Assembly: GCF_014641945.1 (NCBI RefSeq) | Contig: NZ_BMIJ01000007.1 | Span: 124,001-188,000 of the forward strand | Source: Marinobacterium zhoushanense | GTDB lineage: Bacteria > Pseudomonadota > Gammaproteobacteria > Pseudomonadales > Balneatricaceae | Direction: 5' to 3' | Length of the DNA stretch: 64,000 nucleotides | In this document: one piece after another, positions 16,149 to 24,983 of the stretch | How the letters are laid out: each line of letters begins with the position of its first letter | Position numbering within the stretch: the first letter of the stretch is position 1 | Program-made: the position numbers and the translations under genes | The notes under the pieces: generated by a model | Told to the model about the DNA's origin: nothing | Seen by the model: only the letters and a program-made list of their open reading frames with translations | The model's database searches: none

Positions 16149-18269
16149 CTATCGCTCCTCGAAGTAGTCGTAATCCATCGTCTCCCGCGGTGGCTGCAGA
16201 TAGTAGCCCTGGATGCGCTGGATGCCGCAGCGGAACAGTTTGCTGATCACGCGGGTGTTTTCCACCAGTGGGGCGATCACAATCAGGCCGTGACTCAGGG
16301 TCGGCTCCAGTTGCTCCTGCAGCGCTTTAATGCTGAGATCGCCGCTCTCCAGATCCTGAATATAGGCGCCGTCGAGCTTGAGGTAGTTGGCGTTCACTTC
16401 GGCGAACACTCGGTGGGAGTTGGGTGAGCTGCCGAAATGCTTGATGCAGAGGTTGCACTCCATGGCGCGCACCTTCTCGGCGAACTGTTTGGCATACTCC
16501 AGCTCGGTGGCGGCATCGGTTTCACTGATCTGGAATACCAGCAGGTCGGGCGGTATGCGCAGCTCCTCTATCTGGCTGGCGAACCAGGTCAGCAGCGACC
16601 GACTGCGGAGGGTGCGGCCGGCGATGTTGATGAACAGACGGTTGCGGTGACCCTTATCCAGCTCCTCGCGCAGCAGTTGCAATGAGCGCTCGAGCACCCA
16701 GCGGTCCATCTTGACCATGACGTCGCTCTGCTCGACCGAGGTCAAAAAGGTGTTCGGGGTCAGGGGGGAGTCGTTGTGATCCAGCAGGCGGATCAGTACT
16801 TCGTACTCGTGCACCTCCTCCTCTTCGCCCAGGGAGACGACGGGTTGGAACAGCATCTTCAGACGACTGTCGGTGATCGCATTGAGGATGCGTTTGATCG
16901 CATCCTCGTCCTGCGCGTGAACCAGCTTCTGAGCATGGAACAGTGTGCAGCCGTTGCCGTTGACCAGTTCGTCGGCGGCTTTATGGGCGCGCTGAATCAG
17001 CTCGCTTGCGGGAGGCGCGCTGTCGTTTATGGTCACGATACCGATGGAGCAGGTGCTGGATATGGTGCTTTGCTCGTAGGGGATCTTCAGCTCGCCGATC
17101 TGGCGAAAAAGTTTGCGGCCGATTCTTTGTGTATCTTCGGCGTCGGCATGCTGGAACAGAACGATAAAGCTGTCGTCCTCGAAGCGGCATACCAGGTGTG
17201 GTTCGCTGAACGCTTTTTCGAGTCGGGAGGCGATCGATTTAAGCAGCGTATTGGCCGCGTCCCCGCCCAGCTCGGCCAGCAGGTGGCGATACTGGTCCAG
17301 ACGCACATACAGCAGATGAGCATCATGACCGCCGGTAAGCGCGCGTTGTGCCGTCTCATCCAGGCGCTGCATCAGGTAGGTGCCATTTTTCAGCCCGGTG
17401 AGCGCATCTTCATCCCGATGTTCTGCGCTATCGATGAGCAGCTCGTTATCGGGGTGGATCGTCATCGACAGGCTGATGTGGCCAAGATAGCGGCAGGTCT
17501 GCAGCTGCACTTCGGCGCTGAAGTTACTGTTATCGGAGCGGACGATTCGCAGTCCCAGTCGAAGATCGATCGGTTCATTCTGTTCAAGGTGTGCTGAGAG
17601 TGTCTCCTGCACCTCGCTACGCTGCTCCGGAATCAACAGTTGATCAAGCGTTACCCCCTGCAGCTGGGATGCTCGGTCATAGCCGAGTAGTTCTACCAGA
17701 CTATCGTTGGCAAACTCGAGCTTGGCATCGTGCAGGTAGCCAATGGCACTGCGGGAGCTGACCACCTGTTCGTGAACGTGGCGTTCGGTAACCTCTAGCA
17801 TGGTCTCGGCCTGGCGCAGGCGGCGGCGGGTATCCAGCGCCTGAAGCTGTTGGTGTACCACATGCAGCAGCAGCTCGCCGGGGCGTTCCGACAGCAGTGC
17901 GTGTATCCCCTCCTTGTACGCGCGCAGTTGCGCGGCCTCGGAGGTATCGCTGCTGAGCTCGATCACCGGCACATCCTTGTCCTGGTGGTGCAGCAGCTGG
18001 ACGACGGCATGGGGACCGAGTTCATGGTTGGTATGGGTGCTGCATAACAGCAGATCCCAGGAGCGCTGGCTCAGAGCCTGTGCGAGTTCTTCACGGCTTT
18101 CGATCCGGCGTCCGCGGGGGGAGAGGCGGCCGGTGCGAATCAATGACAGTAGCGGATCGACCTCGTGGCTCTCGAAACCGACAAAAATGATATTGATCGC
18201 ACTGCGTTTGTGTGTACCGGCTGCAAGCTTGTCGAGCATGCTGTAGGCCGATTCTGATGCAGTCATCAT
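16149..18269 (-). CDS. fimX: FimX-like REC-PAS-degenerate GGDEF-degenerate EAL protein
   Basis: 706 residues: a receiver-like domain (about 25-150), a PAS domain (about 165-280), GGDEF (about 285-450) and EAL (about 455-700). The GGDEF motif is replaced by FEDDSF. The EAL motif reads YEVLIRL, and the metal-binding DDFG segment is IKHFG, so both enzymes are probably inactive and the EAL domain is likely a cyclic-di-GMP receptor. The EVL form, the IKHFG segment and the ending IQGYYLQPPRETMDYDYF closely resemble Pseudomonas aeruginosa FimX, which controls type IV pilus assembly and twitching and is likewise next to serB. No pilus genes are in this window. The start is ATG 18269 or 18266. Confidence 0.82.
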   Translation of the reverse strand: MMTASESAYSMLDKLAAGTHKRSAINIIFVGFESHEVDPLLSLIRTGRLSPRGRRIESREELAQALSQRSWDLLLCSTHTNHELGPHAVVQLLHHQDKDVPVIELSSDTSEAAQLRAYKEGIHALLSERPGELLLHVVHQQLQALDTRRRLRQAETMLEVTERHVHEQVVSSRSAIGYLHDAKLEFANDSLVELLGYDRASQLQGVTLDQLLIPEQRSEVQETLSAHLEQNEPIDLRLGLRIVRSDNSNFSAEVQLQTCRYLGHISLSMTIHPDNELLIDSAEHRDEDALTGLKNGTYLMQRLDETAQRALTGGHDAHLLYVRLDQYRHLLAELGGDAANTLLKSIASRLEKAFSEPHLVCRFEDDSFIVLFQHADAEDTQRIGRKLFRQIGELKIPYEQSTISSTCSIGIVTINDSAPPASELIQRAHKAADELVNGNGCTLFHAQKLVHAQDEDAIKRILNAITDSRLKMLFQPVVSLGEEEEVHEYEVLIRLLDHNDSPLTPNTFLTSVEQSDVMVKMDRWVLERSLQLLREELDKGHRNRLFINIAGRTLRSRSLLTWFASQIEELRIPPDLLVFQISETDAATELEYAKQFAEKVRAMECNLCIKHFGSSPNSHRVFAEVNANYLKLDGAYIQDLESGDLSIKALQEQLEPTLSHGLIVIAPLVENTRVISKLFRCGIQRIQGYYLQPPRETMDYDYFEER

Positions 18270-18365
18270 GGTCCTGGCTGACTCCGCTCCTTCTCAATCC
18301 TGGCGTACATACTAACCCGACATAAACCCGCTGTCAGGATGAAGTGAGCTGCTTATATTGAGAAT

Positions 18366-18440
18366 TGGCAGGGGTAGTAGGATTCGAACCTACGCATACT
18401 GGAATCAGAATCCAGTGCCTTACCGCTTGGCGATACCCCT
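18366..18440 (-). tRNA. tRNA-Gln (anticodon CTG)
   Basis: 75 bases with CCA. Acceptor AGGGGTA/TACCCCT, anticodon stem CTGGA/TCCAG with loop TTCTGAT, so anticodon CUG. Last gene of a four-tRNA array on the minus strand. Confidence 0.96.
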
Positions 18441-18461
18441 GAAGCGTTCCGCTGTGGGAAA

Positions 18462-18538
18462 TGGTGGCAATAGCGGGACTCGAACCTGCGACCCACGCAT
18501 TATGAATGCGTTGCTCTAACCAACTGAGCTATATTGCC
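18462..18538 (-). tRNA. tRNA-Met (elongator, anticodon CAT)
   Basis: 77 bases with CCA. Anticodon stem ACGCA/TGCGT with loop TTCATAA. The fully paired acceptor end (GGCAATA/TATTGCC) and the absence of the initiator GGG/CCC anticodon-stem pairs point to elongator Met. It appears identical to the copy at 18659. Confidence 0.95.
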
Positions 18539-18561
18539 ACATTTTGAATCTCTGAATGTGA

Positions 18562-18636
18562 TGGCAGGGGTAGCAGGATTCGAACCTGCGCATGACGGGA
18601 TCAAAACCCGTTGCCTTACCGCTTGGCGATACCCCT
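18562..18636 (-). tRNA. tRNA-Gln (anticodon TTG)
   Basis: 75 bases with CCA. Anticodon stem ACGGG/CCCGT with loop TTTTGAT, anticodon UUG. The acceptor and D arms are the same as in the CUG isoacceptors in this window. Confidence 0.96.
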
Positions 18637-18658
18637 ACAACTTCCCGATGCGGGAAAA

Positions 18659-18735
18659 TGGTGGCAATAGCGGGACTCGAACCTGCGACCCACGCATTAT
18701 GAATGCGTTGCTCTAACCAACTGAGCTATATTGCC
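18659..18735 (-). tRNA. tRNA-Met (elongator, anticodon CAT)
   Basis: 77 bases with CCA. First gene of the Met-Gln-Met-Gln array in transcription order, a duplicate of the copy at 18462. Confidence 0.95.
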
Positions 18736-18752
18736 ACGCTTCAGAGGCGCGC

Positions 18753-18781
18753 ATTATTCTCTGTTTGCCTTTTGCTGTCAA
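18753..18781 (-). promoter_or_regulatory. promoter of the tRNA array
   Basis: Consensus TTGACA, 17-base spacer and AATAAT on the minus strand, followed by a GCGCGCC discriminator, ahead of tRNA-Met. This is a classic strong stable-RNA promoter. Confidence 0.88.
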
Positions 18782-18790
18782 CAGCTTGAG

Positions 18791-18822
18791 GGGAAAAATA
18801 AAGCCCGCCGGAAGGCGGGCTT
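18791..18822 (-). terminator. intrinsic terminator after ychF
   Basis: AAGCCCGCC / GGCGGGCTT stem with a 4-base loop, followed on the minus strand by TATTTTTCC. It ends the pth-ychF transcript before the tRNA promoter. Confidence 0.88.
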
Positions 18823-18839
18823 ATCCGAGCGTGGTGAGA

Positions 18840-19931
18840 TTAGACGTTGAAGCGGAAGTGCACCACGTCACCGTCCTTGACGATGTACTCCTTGCCCTCC
18901 AGGCGCCATTTGCCGGCGTCCTTGGCGCCCTGTTCACCCTTGTTCGCGATGAAATCGTCGTAGGCGATCACTTCGGCGCGGATGAAGCCTTTCTCGAAAT
19001 CGGAATGGATCACGCCCGCCGCCTGGGGGGCTGTCGCACCAATCTTCACCGTCCAGGCGCGCACCTCTTTGACGCCGGCGGTGAAATAGGTCTGCAGTCC
19101 AAGCAGGGCGTATCCGGCGCGGATGACGCGGTCCAGGCCCGGCTCCTCCATGCCCATCTCGTCGAGGAACATCGATTTCTCGTCATCCTCAAGCTCGGCA
19201 ATCTCGGCTTCCAGCTTGTTGCACACCGGTACCACGCTGGCGTCTTCTCCGGCGGCGAATTCTCTGACCTTGTCCAGCCAGGGGTTGTTCTCGAAGCCGT
19301 CTTCGGCCACGTTGGCGATGTACATTGTCGGCTTGGTGGTCAGCAGATGGAAGCTGCGCACCAGTTTCTGTTCGGCGTCGTCCAGCTCCATGCCGCGTAC
19401 GGGCAGGCCCTCAGACAGGCGAGGGATCAGCTTCTCCAGCAGGTTCTTGGCCGCGATCGCGTCCTTGTCGCCGCCCTTGGCGGTGCGCTGTACGCGCTGC
19501 AGCTGCTTCTCGCAGGACTCCAGGTCCGCCAGTGCCAGTTCGAGGTTGATGGTTTCGATATCCTCGATCGGGTGGATGCGGTTGGCGACGTGGATGACGT
19601 TGTCATCCTCAAAGCAACGGACCACGTGAGCGATAGCATCGGTTTCGCGGATGTTGGCGAGGAACTTGTTGCCCAGCCCTTCACCCTTGGATGCACCGGC
19701 GACAAGCCCAGCGATATCGACGAACTCCATGGTGGTGGGTAGCACGCGCTCGGGCTTGACGATCTCGGCCAGGGCATCGAGGCGCGGGTCCGGCATCGGT
19801 ACGATGCCCGAGTTGGGCTCGATGGTGCAGAACGGGAAGTTCTCCGCCGCGATGCCCGATTTGGTCAGTGCATTGAACAGGGTGGACTTACCGACGTTGG
19901 GCAGGCCGACGATGCCGCATTTGAATCCCAT
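18840..19931 (-). CDS. ychF: redox-regulated ATPase YchF (Obg family)
   Basis: 363-residue universally conserved P-loop protein that prefers ATP and associates with ribosomes. The P-loop GLPNVGKSTLFNAL is present. The NFPFCTIEPN switch, the DIAGLVAGASKGEGLGNKFL G3 region with its hydrophobic replacement and the C-terminal TGS-like domain (VKDGDVVHFRFNV) fit the family. It is 15 bases downstream of pth, the usual pairing in Gammaproteobacteria. Confidence 0.97.
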   Translation of the reverse strand: MGFKCGIVGLPNVGKSTLFNALTKSGIAAENFPFCTIEPNSGIVPMPDPRLDALAEIVKPERVLPTTMEFVDIAGLVAGASKGEGLGNKFLANIRETDAIAHVVRCFEDDNVIHVANRIHPIEDIETINLELALADLESCEKQLQRVQRTAKGGDKDAIAAKNLLEKLIPRLSEGLPVRGMELDDAEQKLVRSFHLLTTKPTMYIANVAEDGFENNPWLDKVREFAAGEDASVVPVCNKLEAEIAELEDDEKSMFLDEMGMEEPGLDRVIRAGYALLGLQTYFTAGVKEVRAWTVKIGATAPQAAGVIHSDFEKGFIRAEVIAYDDFIANKGEQGAKDAGKWRLEGKEYIVKDGDVVHFRFNV

Positions 19932-19946
19932 GATGAAAAATCCTGT

Positions 19947-20540
19947 TTAACTGGAGGCGTTAAAACTGTGCAGGTGGTTCATGGCGCGTGGCCAGTCACC
20001 CTTGATCGCCAGCGGTAGCTGGCGGAGCGCTTCATCGATTGCCGCCTGGGTCAGTTCGCGCTCCTTCGGCGAAGCTTTGCTCAGCACGAAGTTGGACACC
20101 TGGCTGGCATGCCCCGGGTGGCCGATACCAAGACGCAGACGGTAGAAGTCGCGGTTGTTGCCGAGCTGGCTGATGATACTGCGCAGGCCGTTATGTCCGC
20201 CATGACCGCCGCCCTGTTTCAGGCGCGCTGTGCCGGGGGCTATATCGAGCTCGTCATGTGCCACAAGAATGGCAGTGGCCGGGATCTTGAAAAAGTTGGC
20301 GAGCGCGGCAACGGACTGGCCGCTCAGGTTCATGAAGGTGGTCGGTATCAGCAGGTGGACCGGCTGGCCTTCAATCAGAATCTTGCCGTACAGACCGTGA
20401 TAACGTTTATCGGTCTGCAGGGTGGTGTGCTGGTGGGCAGCAAGCTGCTCCACCAGCTCGGCGCCGGCATTATGGCGGGTGTGCTCGTATTGGGCCCCGG
20501 GGTTGCCGAGGCCGACGATCAGCTGTATCCGATCCTGCAT
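19947..20540 (-). CDS. pth: peptidyl-tRNA hydrolase
   Basis: 197-residue enzyme that recycles peptidyl-tRNA dropped from ribosomes. Sequence marks are LIVGLGNPGAQYEHTRHNAG with the catalytic histidine, the FMNLSG motif and HDELDIAPG with the catalytic aspartate, followed by GGHGGHNGLRSI. It lies between rplY and ychF on the same strand. Confidence 0.97.
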   Translation of the reverse strand: MQDRIQLIVGLGNPGAQYEHTRHNAGAELVEQLAAHQHTTLQTDKRYHGLYGKILIEGQPVHLLIPTTFMNLSGQSVAALANFFKIPATAILVAHDELDIAPGTARLKQGGGHGGHNGLRSIISQLGNNRDFYRLRLGIGHPGHASQVSNFVLSKASPKERELTQAAIDEALRQLPLAIKGDWPRAMNHLHSFNASS

Positions 20541-20562
20541 GCCAGTGCCTTAGCGGCAGCTA

Positions 20563-21153
20563 TTACTTGCCGGCTTTGGCGCCACGCGGAGCGTAGCAGT
20601 AGCCAACGCCCTGGTCGTGGTCTTCGCCGCGACGCAGTGCAACAACCTCAACACCTTCCGGCAGGCTGATATCGGACAGGTGAGCAATCTGGCCCATTTC
20701 GATCTTGGACAGATCGACTTCCAGCGCTTCCGGCAGGTCCTTCGGCAGGCAGAGGATCTCGACGGTGGCGGTTTCAGCGGCAAACTTGGCAGATGCCTTG
20801 GATGCAGCGGACTTCTCGAAGTTCACGAACTTCAGCGGTACCTGGATCTTGATCTTCTTGCTTTCGTCCAAACGCTGGAAGTCAGCGTGCAGAACGACCG
20901 GCTTGGCCGGGTGGCGCTGCAGATCCTTGATGAACACGGAAGTTTCCTTGCCATCCAGGGTCAGGGTCAGCTTGGAGGAGTAGAAAGTCTCGTCCTGCAG
21001 AGCCTTGGCCAGCTCATTTGCGGAGATGGCGATAGCAACCGGGGTTTCGCTACCGTAGACGATACCCGGCACTTTGCCTTCACGACGCAGGCGGCGGCTC
21101 GCACCTTTCCCCTGATCGTTACGGGCTTCGGCGTTGATTACGAAAGTACTCAT
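20563..21153 (-). CDS. rplY: 50S ribosomal protein L25 (CTC form)
   Basis: 196-residue 5S rRNA-binding protein of the long L25/CTC type. The N-terminal domain (AEARNDQGKGASRRLRREGKVPGIVYG) is the 5S rRNA-binding part. The second, beta-rich half carries the stress-protein CTC extension (residues about 95-180). It is 22 bases upstream of pth and follows prs, as in Pseudomonas. Confidence 0.96.
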   Translation of the reverse strand: MSTFVINAEARNDQGKGASRRLRREGKVPGIVYGSETPVAIAISANELAKALQDETFYSSKLTLTLDGKETSVFIKDLQRHPAKPVVLHADFQRLDESKKIKIQVPLKFVNFEKSAASKASAKFAAETATVEILCLPKDLPEALEVDLSKIEMGQIAHLSDISLPEGVEVVALRRGEDHDQGVGYCYAPRGAKAGK

Positions 21154-21282
21154 TGTAGTTACCTTATATAGTTCAAAAGCTGCAGACCCCCGCGACCAGG
21201 AGTGTGCAGCATTTCATATCCCTTACGGGGCGTGTTGCCGGTCAGATCTGTTTCTGCCCGGCGCGTTCGGCGCGTTTTCCGT

Positions 21283-22224
21283 TTATCGGAACATCGCGCT
21301 GATCGATTCTTCGTTGCAGACGCGGCGCACCGCTTCTGCCAGCATCGGTGCCAGGGTCAACTGGCGGATCTTTTCACACTTCTGTGCCGCTTCGGACAGC
21401 GGAATGGTATCGGCAACCACCAGCTCGTCCAGTTCGGAGTTGCTGATGTTGCTGATCGCAGGTCCCGACAGCACCGGGTGGGTGACGTAGGAGATCACGC
21501 GGGCGGCGCCCTTGTCCTTCAGTGCTTTGGCGGCCTTGCACAGGGTGCCGGCGGTGTCGCACATGTCGTCGACCAGGATGCAGGTGCGTCCGGCGACATC
21601 ACCGATGATGTTCATGACCTGGGCTTCGTTGGCGCGTTCGCGACGCTTGTCGATGATCGCCAGGTCGCAGTCGAGCTGCTTGGCCACGGCGCGGGCACGG
21701 ACTACGCCGCCCACGTCAGGGGATACCACGATGGGGTCGTCGTAACCCTGGTCCATGATGTCGTCGAGCAGTACCGGTGAGCCGTAAACGTTGTCCACCG
21801 GGATATCGAAGAAACCCTGAATCTGGTCGGCGTGCAGATCGACGGTCAGTACGCGGTCGATGCCGACGTTGGAGATCATGCTGGCGACGACCTTGGCGCT
21901 GATCGGTACACGAGCAGAACGCGGGCGGCGATCCTGGCGGGCATAGCCGAAGTAGGGGATGACCGCGGTAATACGGGTGGCGGAGGCGCGGCGCATCGCA
22001 TCGGCGAATACGATCAGTTCCATCAGGTTGTCATTGGTCGGTGCACAGGTGGACTGGATGATGAACACATCCTTGCCGCGCACGTTCTCCTGGATTTCGA
22101 CGCTGACTTCACCGTCGCTGAAGCGGGTAACGTTTGCCTTCCCCATCGGGATATCCAGCCGCTCAACCACTTTCTGAGCCAGTGCAGGGTTAGCATTGCC
22201 GGTGAAAACCATCATTTTAGACAC
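21283..22224 (-). CDS. prs: ribose-phosphate pyrophosphokinase
   Basis: PRPP synthetase, 313 residues, making the activated ribose for nucleotides, His and Trp. The GNANPALAQ start region, PYFGYARQDRR and the PRPP-binding loop CILVDDMCDTAGTL are conserved. I place the start at GTG 22224 (MSKMMVFTGNA), which matches the family and has AGAAGG upstream. The in-frame ATG at 22287 would add 21 residues, has no ribosome binding site and lies only 13 bases after tRNA-Gln. Confidence 0.95.
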   Translation of the reverse strand: MSKMMVFTGNANPALAQKVVERLDIPMGKANVTRFSDGEVSVEIQENVRGKDVFIIQSTCAPTNDNLMELIVFADAMRRASATRITAVIPYFGYARQDRRPRSARVPISAKVVASMISNVGIDRVLTVDLHADQIQGFFDIPVDNVYGSPVLLDDIMDQGYDDPIVVSPDVGGVVRARAVAKQLDCDLAIIDKRRERANEAQVMNIIGDVAGRTCILVDDMCDTAGTLCKAAKALKDKGAARVISYVTHPVLSGPAISNISNSELDELVVADTIPLSEAAQKCEKIRQLTLAPMLAEAVRRVCNEESISAMFR

Positions 22225-22299
22225 GGCGAGTACCTTCTCGATTGCATCAGGGTTTGCGGATGAGGTCGCTGAAAGGGAGTCAGTCATCGATACTTATTT

Positions 22300-22374
22300 T
22301 GGCAGGGGTAGCAGGATTCGAACCTGCGCATGCTGGAATCAGAATCCAGTGCCTTACCGCTTGGCGATACCCCT
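22300..22374 (-). tRNA. tRNA-Gln (anticodon CTG)
   Basis: 75 bases with CCA, loop TTCTGAT. It differs from the 18366 copy by only a few bases in the anticodon-T arm region. It stands directly upstream of prs, a position conserved in Pseudomonas, and may be processed from the prs transcript. Confidence 0.96.
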
Positions 22375-22414
22375 GTATCCATGGGTGGCGAGCCACCAAT
22401 CCAAGAAGGCGCGT

Positions 22415-22443
22415 ATTTTCGATAAACAGGCCTCGAAAATCAA
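22415..22443 (-). promoter_or_regulatory. promoter of tRNA-Gln / prs
   Basis: TTGATT, 17 bases, GAAAAT on the minus strand with an ACGCGCC discriminator like that of the other tRNA promoters here. Confidence 0.6.
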
Positions 22444-22507
22444 CCCCCGGCATGGAATTACCCGGATTATTCATGGCTGAAGGTGGATAAAGGGGCAGGG
22501 TGCTTGC

Positions 22508-23071
22508 TCATAAACGTTGCCAGTCGCGGATTATCAGGCGGATGCGCAGGTCGTCATAGCTGAACTCTACCCGGGCCGGGAGCACCAGCAGATCGCCGAC
22601 CTGGGTCAGTCGCTGGACCTCGATACGCCAGCCCAGTTGCTCGAAGCCTTCGGCCTCCCCCAGAGGCTTGAACGGGTAGTGAGGATCGGGACGTCCCTGC
22701 ACCCAAAAACGTGCCTGGCTGACCGGCAGGTGCCAGCCCAATGCTTGCTGCATCACCCCTTCCGGGGTCGCCGCGCGGTATGTCTCCGCCTCGCCGGCAA
22801 CCTGCATATGGACGCCTTCGGGGCCGCCATCGATCAGCATGCCGCCCTGGCCCAGTGGTCCGCTGAGGCGAATCTCGAATTCTTCGCCCTGCTGGCGCCA
22901 GTCGATACTGGCGCTGTCGGCGTGCGGCCCCTGGCGAATGCCGGCCTTGCCCTCGAACAGCCAGTTGGGTCCCAGGCTGCCCTGTAGCTGACCGACAGGC
23001 GCAGGCGGCGGTGGTTGCAGGGTGCTGCAGGCGCTGAGCAGAAGCGCCGCCGCGAGCGTGAGCCAACGCAT
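22508..23071 (-). CDS. lolB: outer-membrane lipoprotein insertion protein LolB
   Basis: 187-residue lipoprotein that receives lipoproteins from LolA and inserts them in the outer membrane. The signal peptide ends in the lipobox LLSAC; the mature part starts STLQPPPPAP. The WLFEGKAGIR segment, the DWRQQGEEFEIRLSGPLGQG core and the LGWHLPVSQARFWVQG motif match LolB. Its ATG overlaps the stop of the upstream TPR gene (TGATG). The ispE gene that normally follows lolB is absent here. Confidence 0.93.
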   Translation of the reverse strand: MRWLTLAAALLLSACSTLQPPPPAPVGQLQGSLGPNWLFEGKAGIRQGPHADSASIDWRQQGEEFEIRLSGPLGQGGMLIDGGPEGVHMQVAGEAETYRAATPEGVMQQALGWHLPVSQARFWVQGRPDPHYPFKPLGEAEGFEQLGWRIEVQRLTQVGDLLVLPARVEFSYDDLRIRLIIRDWQRL

Positions 23072-24792
23072 CAGCCATCGACTCCGAGCTTGTCGGCGAC
23101 GGCGCGCAGGCGTTCGTCATCCGGCGCGCTCTGCAGGCTGCTGCGCAGCAGCTCCAGCGCTTCCTCGGTTTCGCCGCTGGCCCAGAGCACCTCGATAAGG
23201 TGGCTGGCGACCTCGGGATCGTCGAAGGCATTGTGTGCGCGGCGCAGGAAGTTGAGCGCCTCCGGCAGCCGACCGAGCTTGTACAGTACCCAGCCCATGG
23301 AGTCGAGTACCGCCGCGTCGTCCGGATGCTGCTCCAGCGCCTGGGAAATCAGGGTGTGGGCCCGGCTGTAGTCGTCGCTGTACAGGGTCAGTGAATACCC
23401 TAGGGCATTGAGCAGCATGCCGTTGTCCGGCTCCAGTCTGAGCGCCGTCTCCAGCTCGCTGAGCATCCGCTGCGGGTCCTCGGGTTCGATCATCAGTGCG
23501 TGGCTGTAAAGCAGGCCCACATTCTTCGGGTGCTTGGCCAACGCCTGTTCAAGCAGGTTCAATGCCTCGTCGCGCTGGTCCTGGTTATGCAGCCAGTCCG
23601 CCAGCATCAACGTCAGTTCGATACCAAGCTCCGGGTGATCGTCGATCCCCTGGGCGATGATCTTGCGCACCCGTGCTTCCTGCTCGGGATGCTCCAGCAG
23701 GCTAAGCGCCCGGTTGTAGGCCTGCTGCAGATTTGGGCCCTCGGTCACCCTGAGATAGTGAGACAGCGCGACTTCAGGTTCTCCCGCGTCCTCTTCGACA
23801 ATGCCGAGATAGAAATGCAGGTTGGCGTTGTTCGGGTTTCTCAGCAGCAGCGTGTTCAGCAGTTGCCGGCTGGCGTCATACTGTTTGTGGTCGAGCGCCA
23901 ACAAGGCGAAGTAGTAGTGCAGCTGGTCATCTTCGGGGTAGGCGTCGGCCAGCTCCAACATAGCCTTCAACGCGCGTTTGGGGGCAGAGTCTATCTGCAA
24001 TTGAACGTACTGGATCTTCAGCGGCTTGGTGTCGGGGTTGCTTTTGAGCGCCTGGCGCACCAGCTGCAGGGCCTGGTCCGAATCGCCTTGTTTGCGCAGA
24101 ATCTCAACCTTCTGTTGTAGCAGGTCGGTCTGACCCGGCTCCACCGCCAGGCCCTGGTCGATCAGTTTCAGAGCACCCTGGTCGTCATCCATCCGTCGCT
24201 TGAGCAGTGCCCGGGTCAGCAGCACCTCCAGCCGTTCTGGATCCTGCTCGCTGTACCTGGCCAGCAGTCGTTCGTACAGGCGGGCCGTATCCACCGGCAT
24301 CTGATTGCTGTGGGCACCGATCATCAGCACCGCTTCGGCACTGCCGTCGTCAAGAATCTGCTCCAGTATCGGCAGCGCCTCGTCGAATCGCCGTTCGCTG
24401 ATCAGGATATTGGCCAGGATATGCTTGGGTTCGGGGTTGGCGGGTTCGATCTCCGCCCAGATGCCGGCGGCTTCTACCACCGCCTTGGCGTTGCGCAGAA
24501 ACTGGGCGATGCGTGTGGCGCGTTCGGCGATGGCCGGATCATGGTTCATCCGTGCCTGATGCAGGTAGTAGCCCAGCGCCTGATCGAACTGCCGCCGCTG
24601 GCCCGCGATCTCAGCAGCCAACAGCTCATAAACCGATTCCTGGTTGAGTTCCCCCGGTTGATACTGCACCGGAGCCTGAGGCGTTGCCGGCGGCGTTGAC
24701 AGGGCCGCTGAATCTGGTCCTTGCGAAGCCTGACCGGCACAGCCGCCTAGCAGCAGGGCGCCGAACAGGATGGCGAACCCGGGTATTCTCAT
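23071..24792 (-). CDS. TPR-repeat lipoprotein
   Basis: 573-residue protein with a lipoprotein signal (FGALLLGGC) followed by many tetratricopeptide repeats from about residue 60 to 560 (for example NPNNANLHFYLGIVEEDAGE, DDAAVLDSMGWVLYKLGRLP). It occupies the place of the conserved TPR gene between lolB and hemA in Pseudomonas. It is likely a periplasm-facing scaffold at the envelope. Transcribed with lolB (overlapping stop/start) and divergent from hemA. Confidence 0.9.
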   Translation of the reverse strand: MRIPGFAILFGALLLGGCAGQASQGPDSAALSTPPATPQAPVQYQPGELNQESVYELLAAEIAGQRRQFDQALGYYLHQARMNHDPAIAERATRIAQFLRNAKAVVEAAGIWAEIEPANPEPKHILANILISERRFDEALPILEQILDDGSAEAVLMIGAHSNQMPVDTARLYERLLARYSEQDPERLEVLLTRALLKRRMDDDQGALKLIDQGLAVEPGQTDLLQQKVEILRKQGDSDQALQLVRQALKSNPDTKPLKIQYVQLQIDSAPKRALKAMLELADAYPEDDQLHYYFALLALDHKQYDASRQLLNTLLLRNPNNANLHFYLGIVEEDAGEPEVALSHYLRVTEGPNLQQAYNRALSLLEHPEQEARVRKIIAQGIDDHPELGIELTLMLADWLHNQDQRDEALNLLEQALAKHPKNVGLLYSHALMIEPEDPQRMLSELETALRLEPDNGMLLNALGYSLTLYSDDYSRAHTLISQALEQHPDDAAVLDSMGWVLYKLGRLPEALNFLRRAHNAFDDPEVASHLIEVLWASGETEEALELLRSSLQSAPDDERLRAVADKLGVDG

Positions 24793-24983
24793 CTTTGCTC
24801 TGATCCTGGAGACAAAAAGCCACTATAGATGAAGCGTGCCGGGTTTGTCATCGGAACGCCTGTGGGAGTCTGCGCGGGTGGGTTGATCCCCGGCAAGGGT
24901 TGCATGCACAGCTTCTTAATCCAGCGAGCGTAAAGGTGTATGATGTCGCGCTTGTCTCATCTGGGTAGTGCGAAGCTTAATCT

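Noticed and set aside
18534..18716. 60-codon frame containing GVAGFEPAHDG
   Set aside because: Antisense reading of the tRNA-Gln/tRNA-Met array; the same artefact appears at 22196-22490 over the other tRNA-Gln.
21253..21285. GGCGCGTTCGGCGCGTT considered as a terminator after prs
   Set aside because: It is a direct repeat, not an inverted one, so it cannot form the required hairpin.
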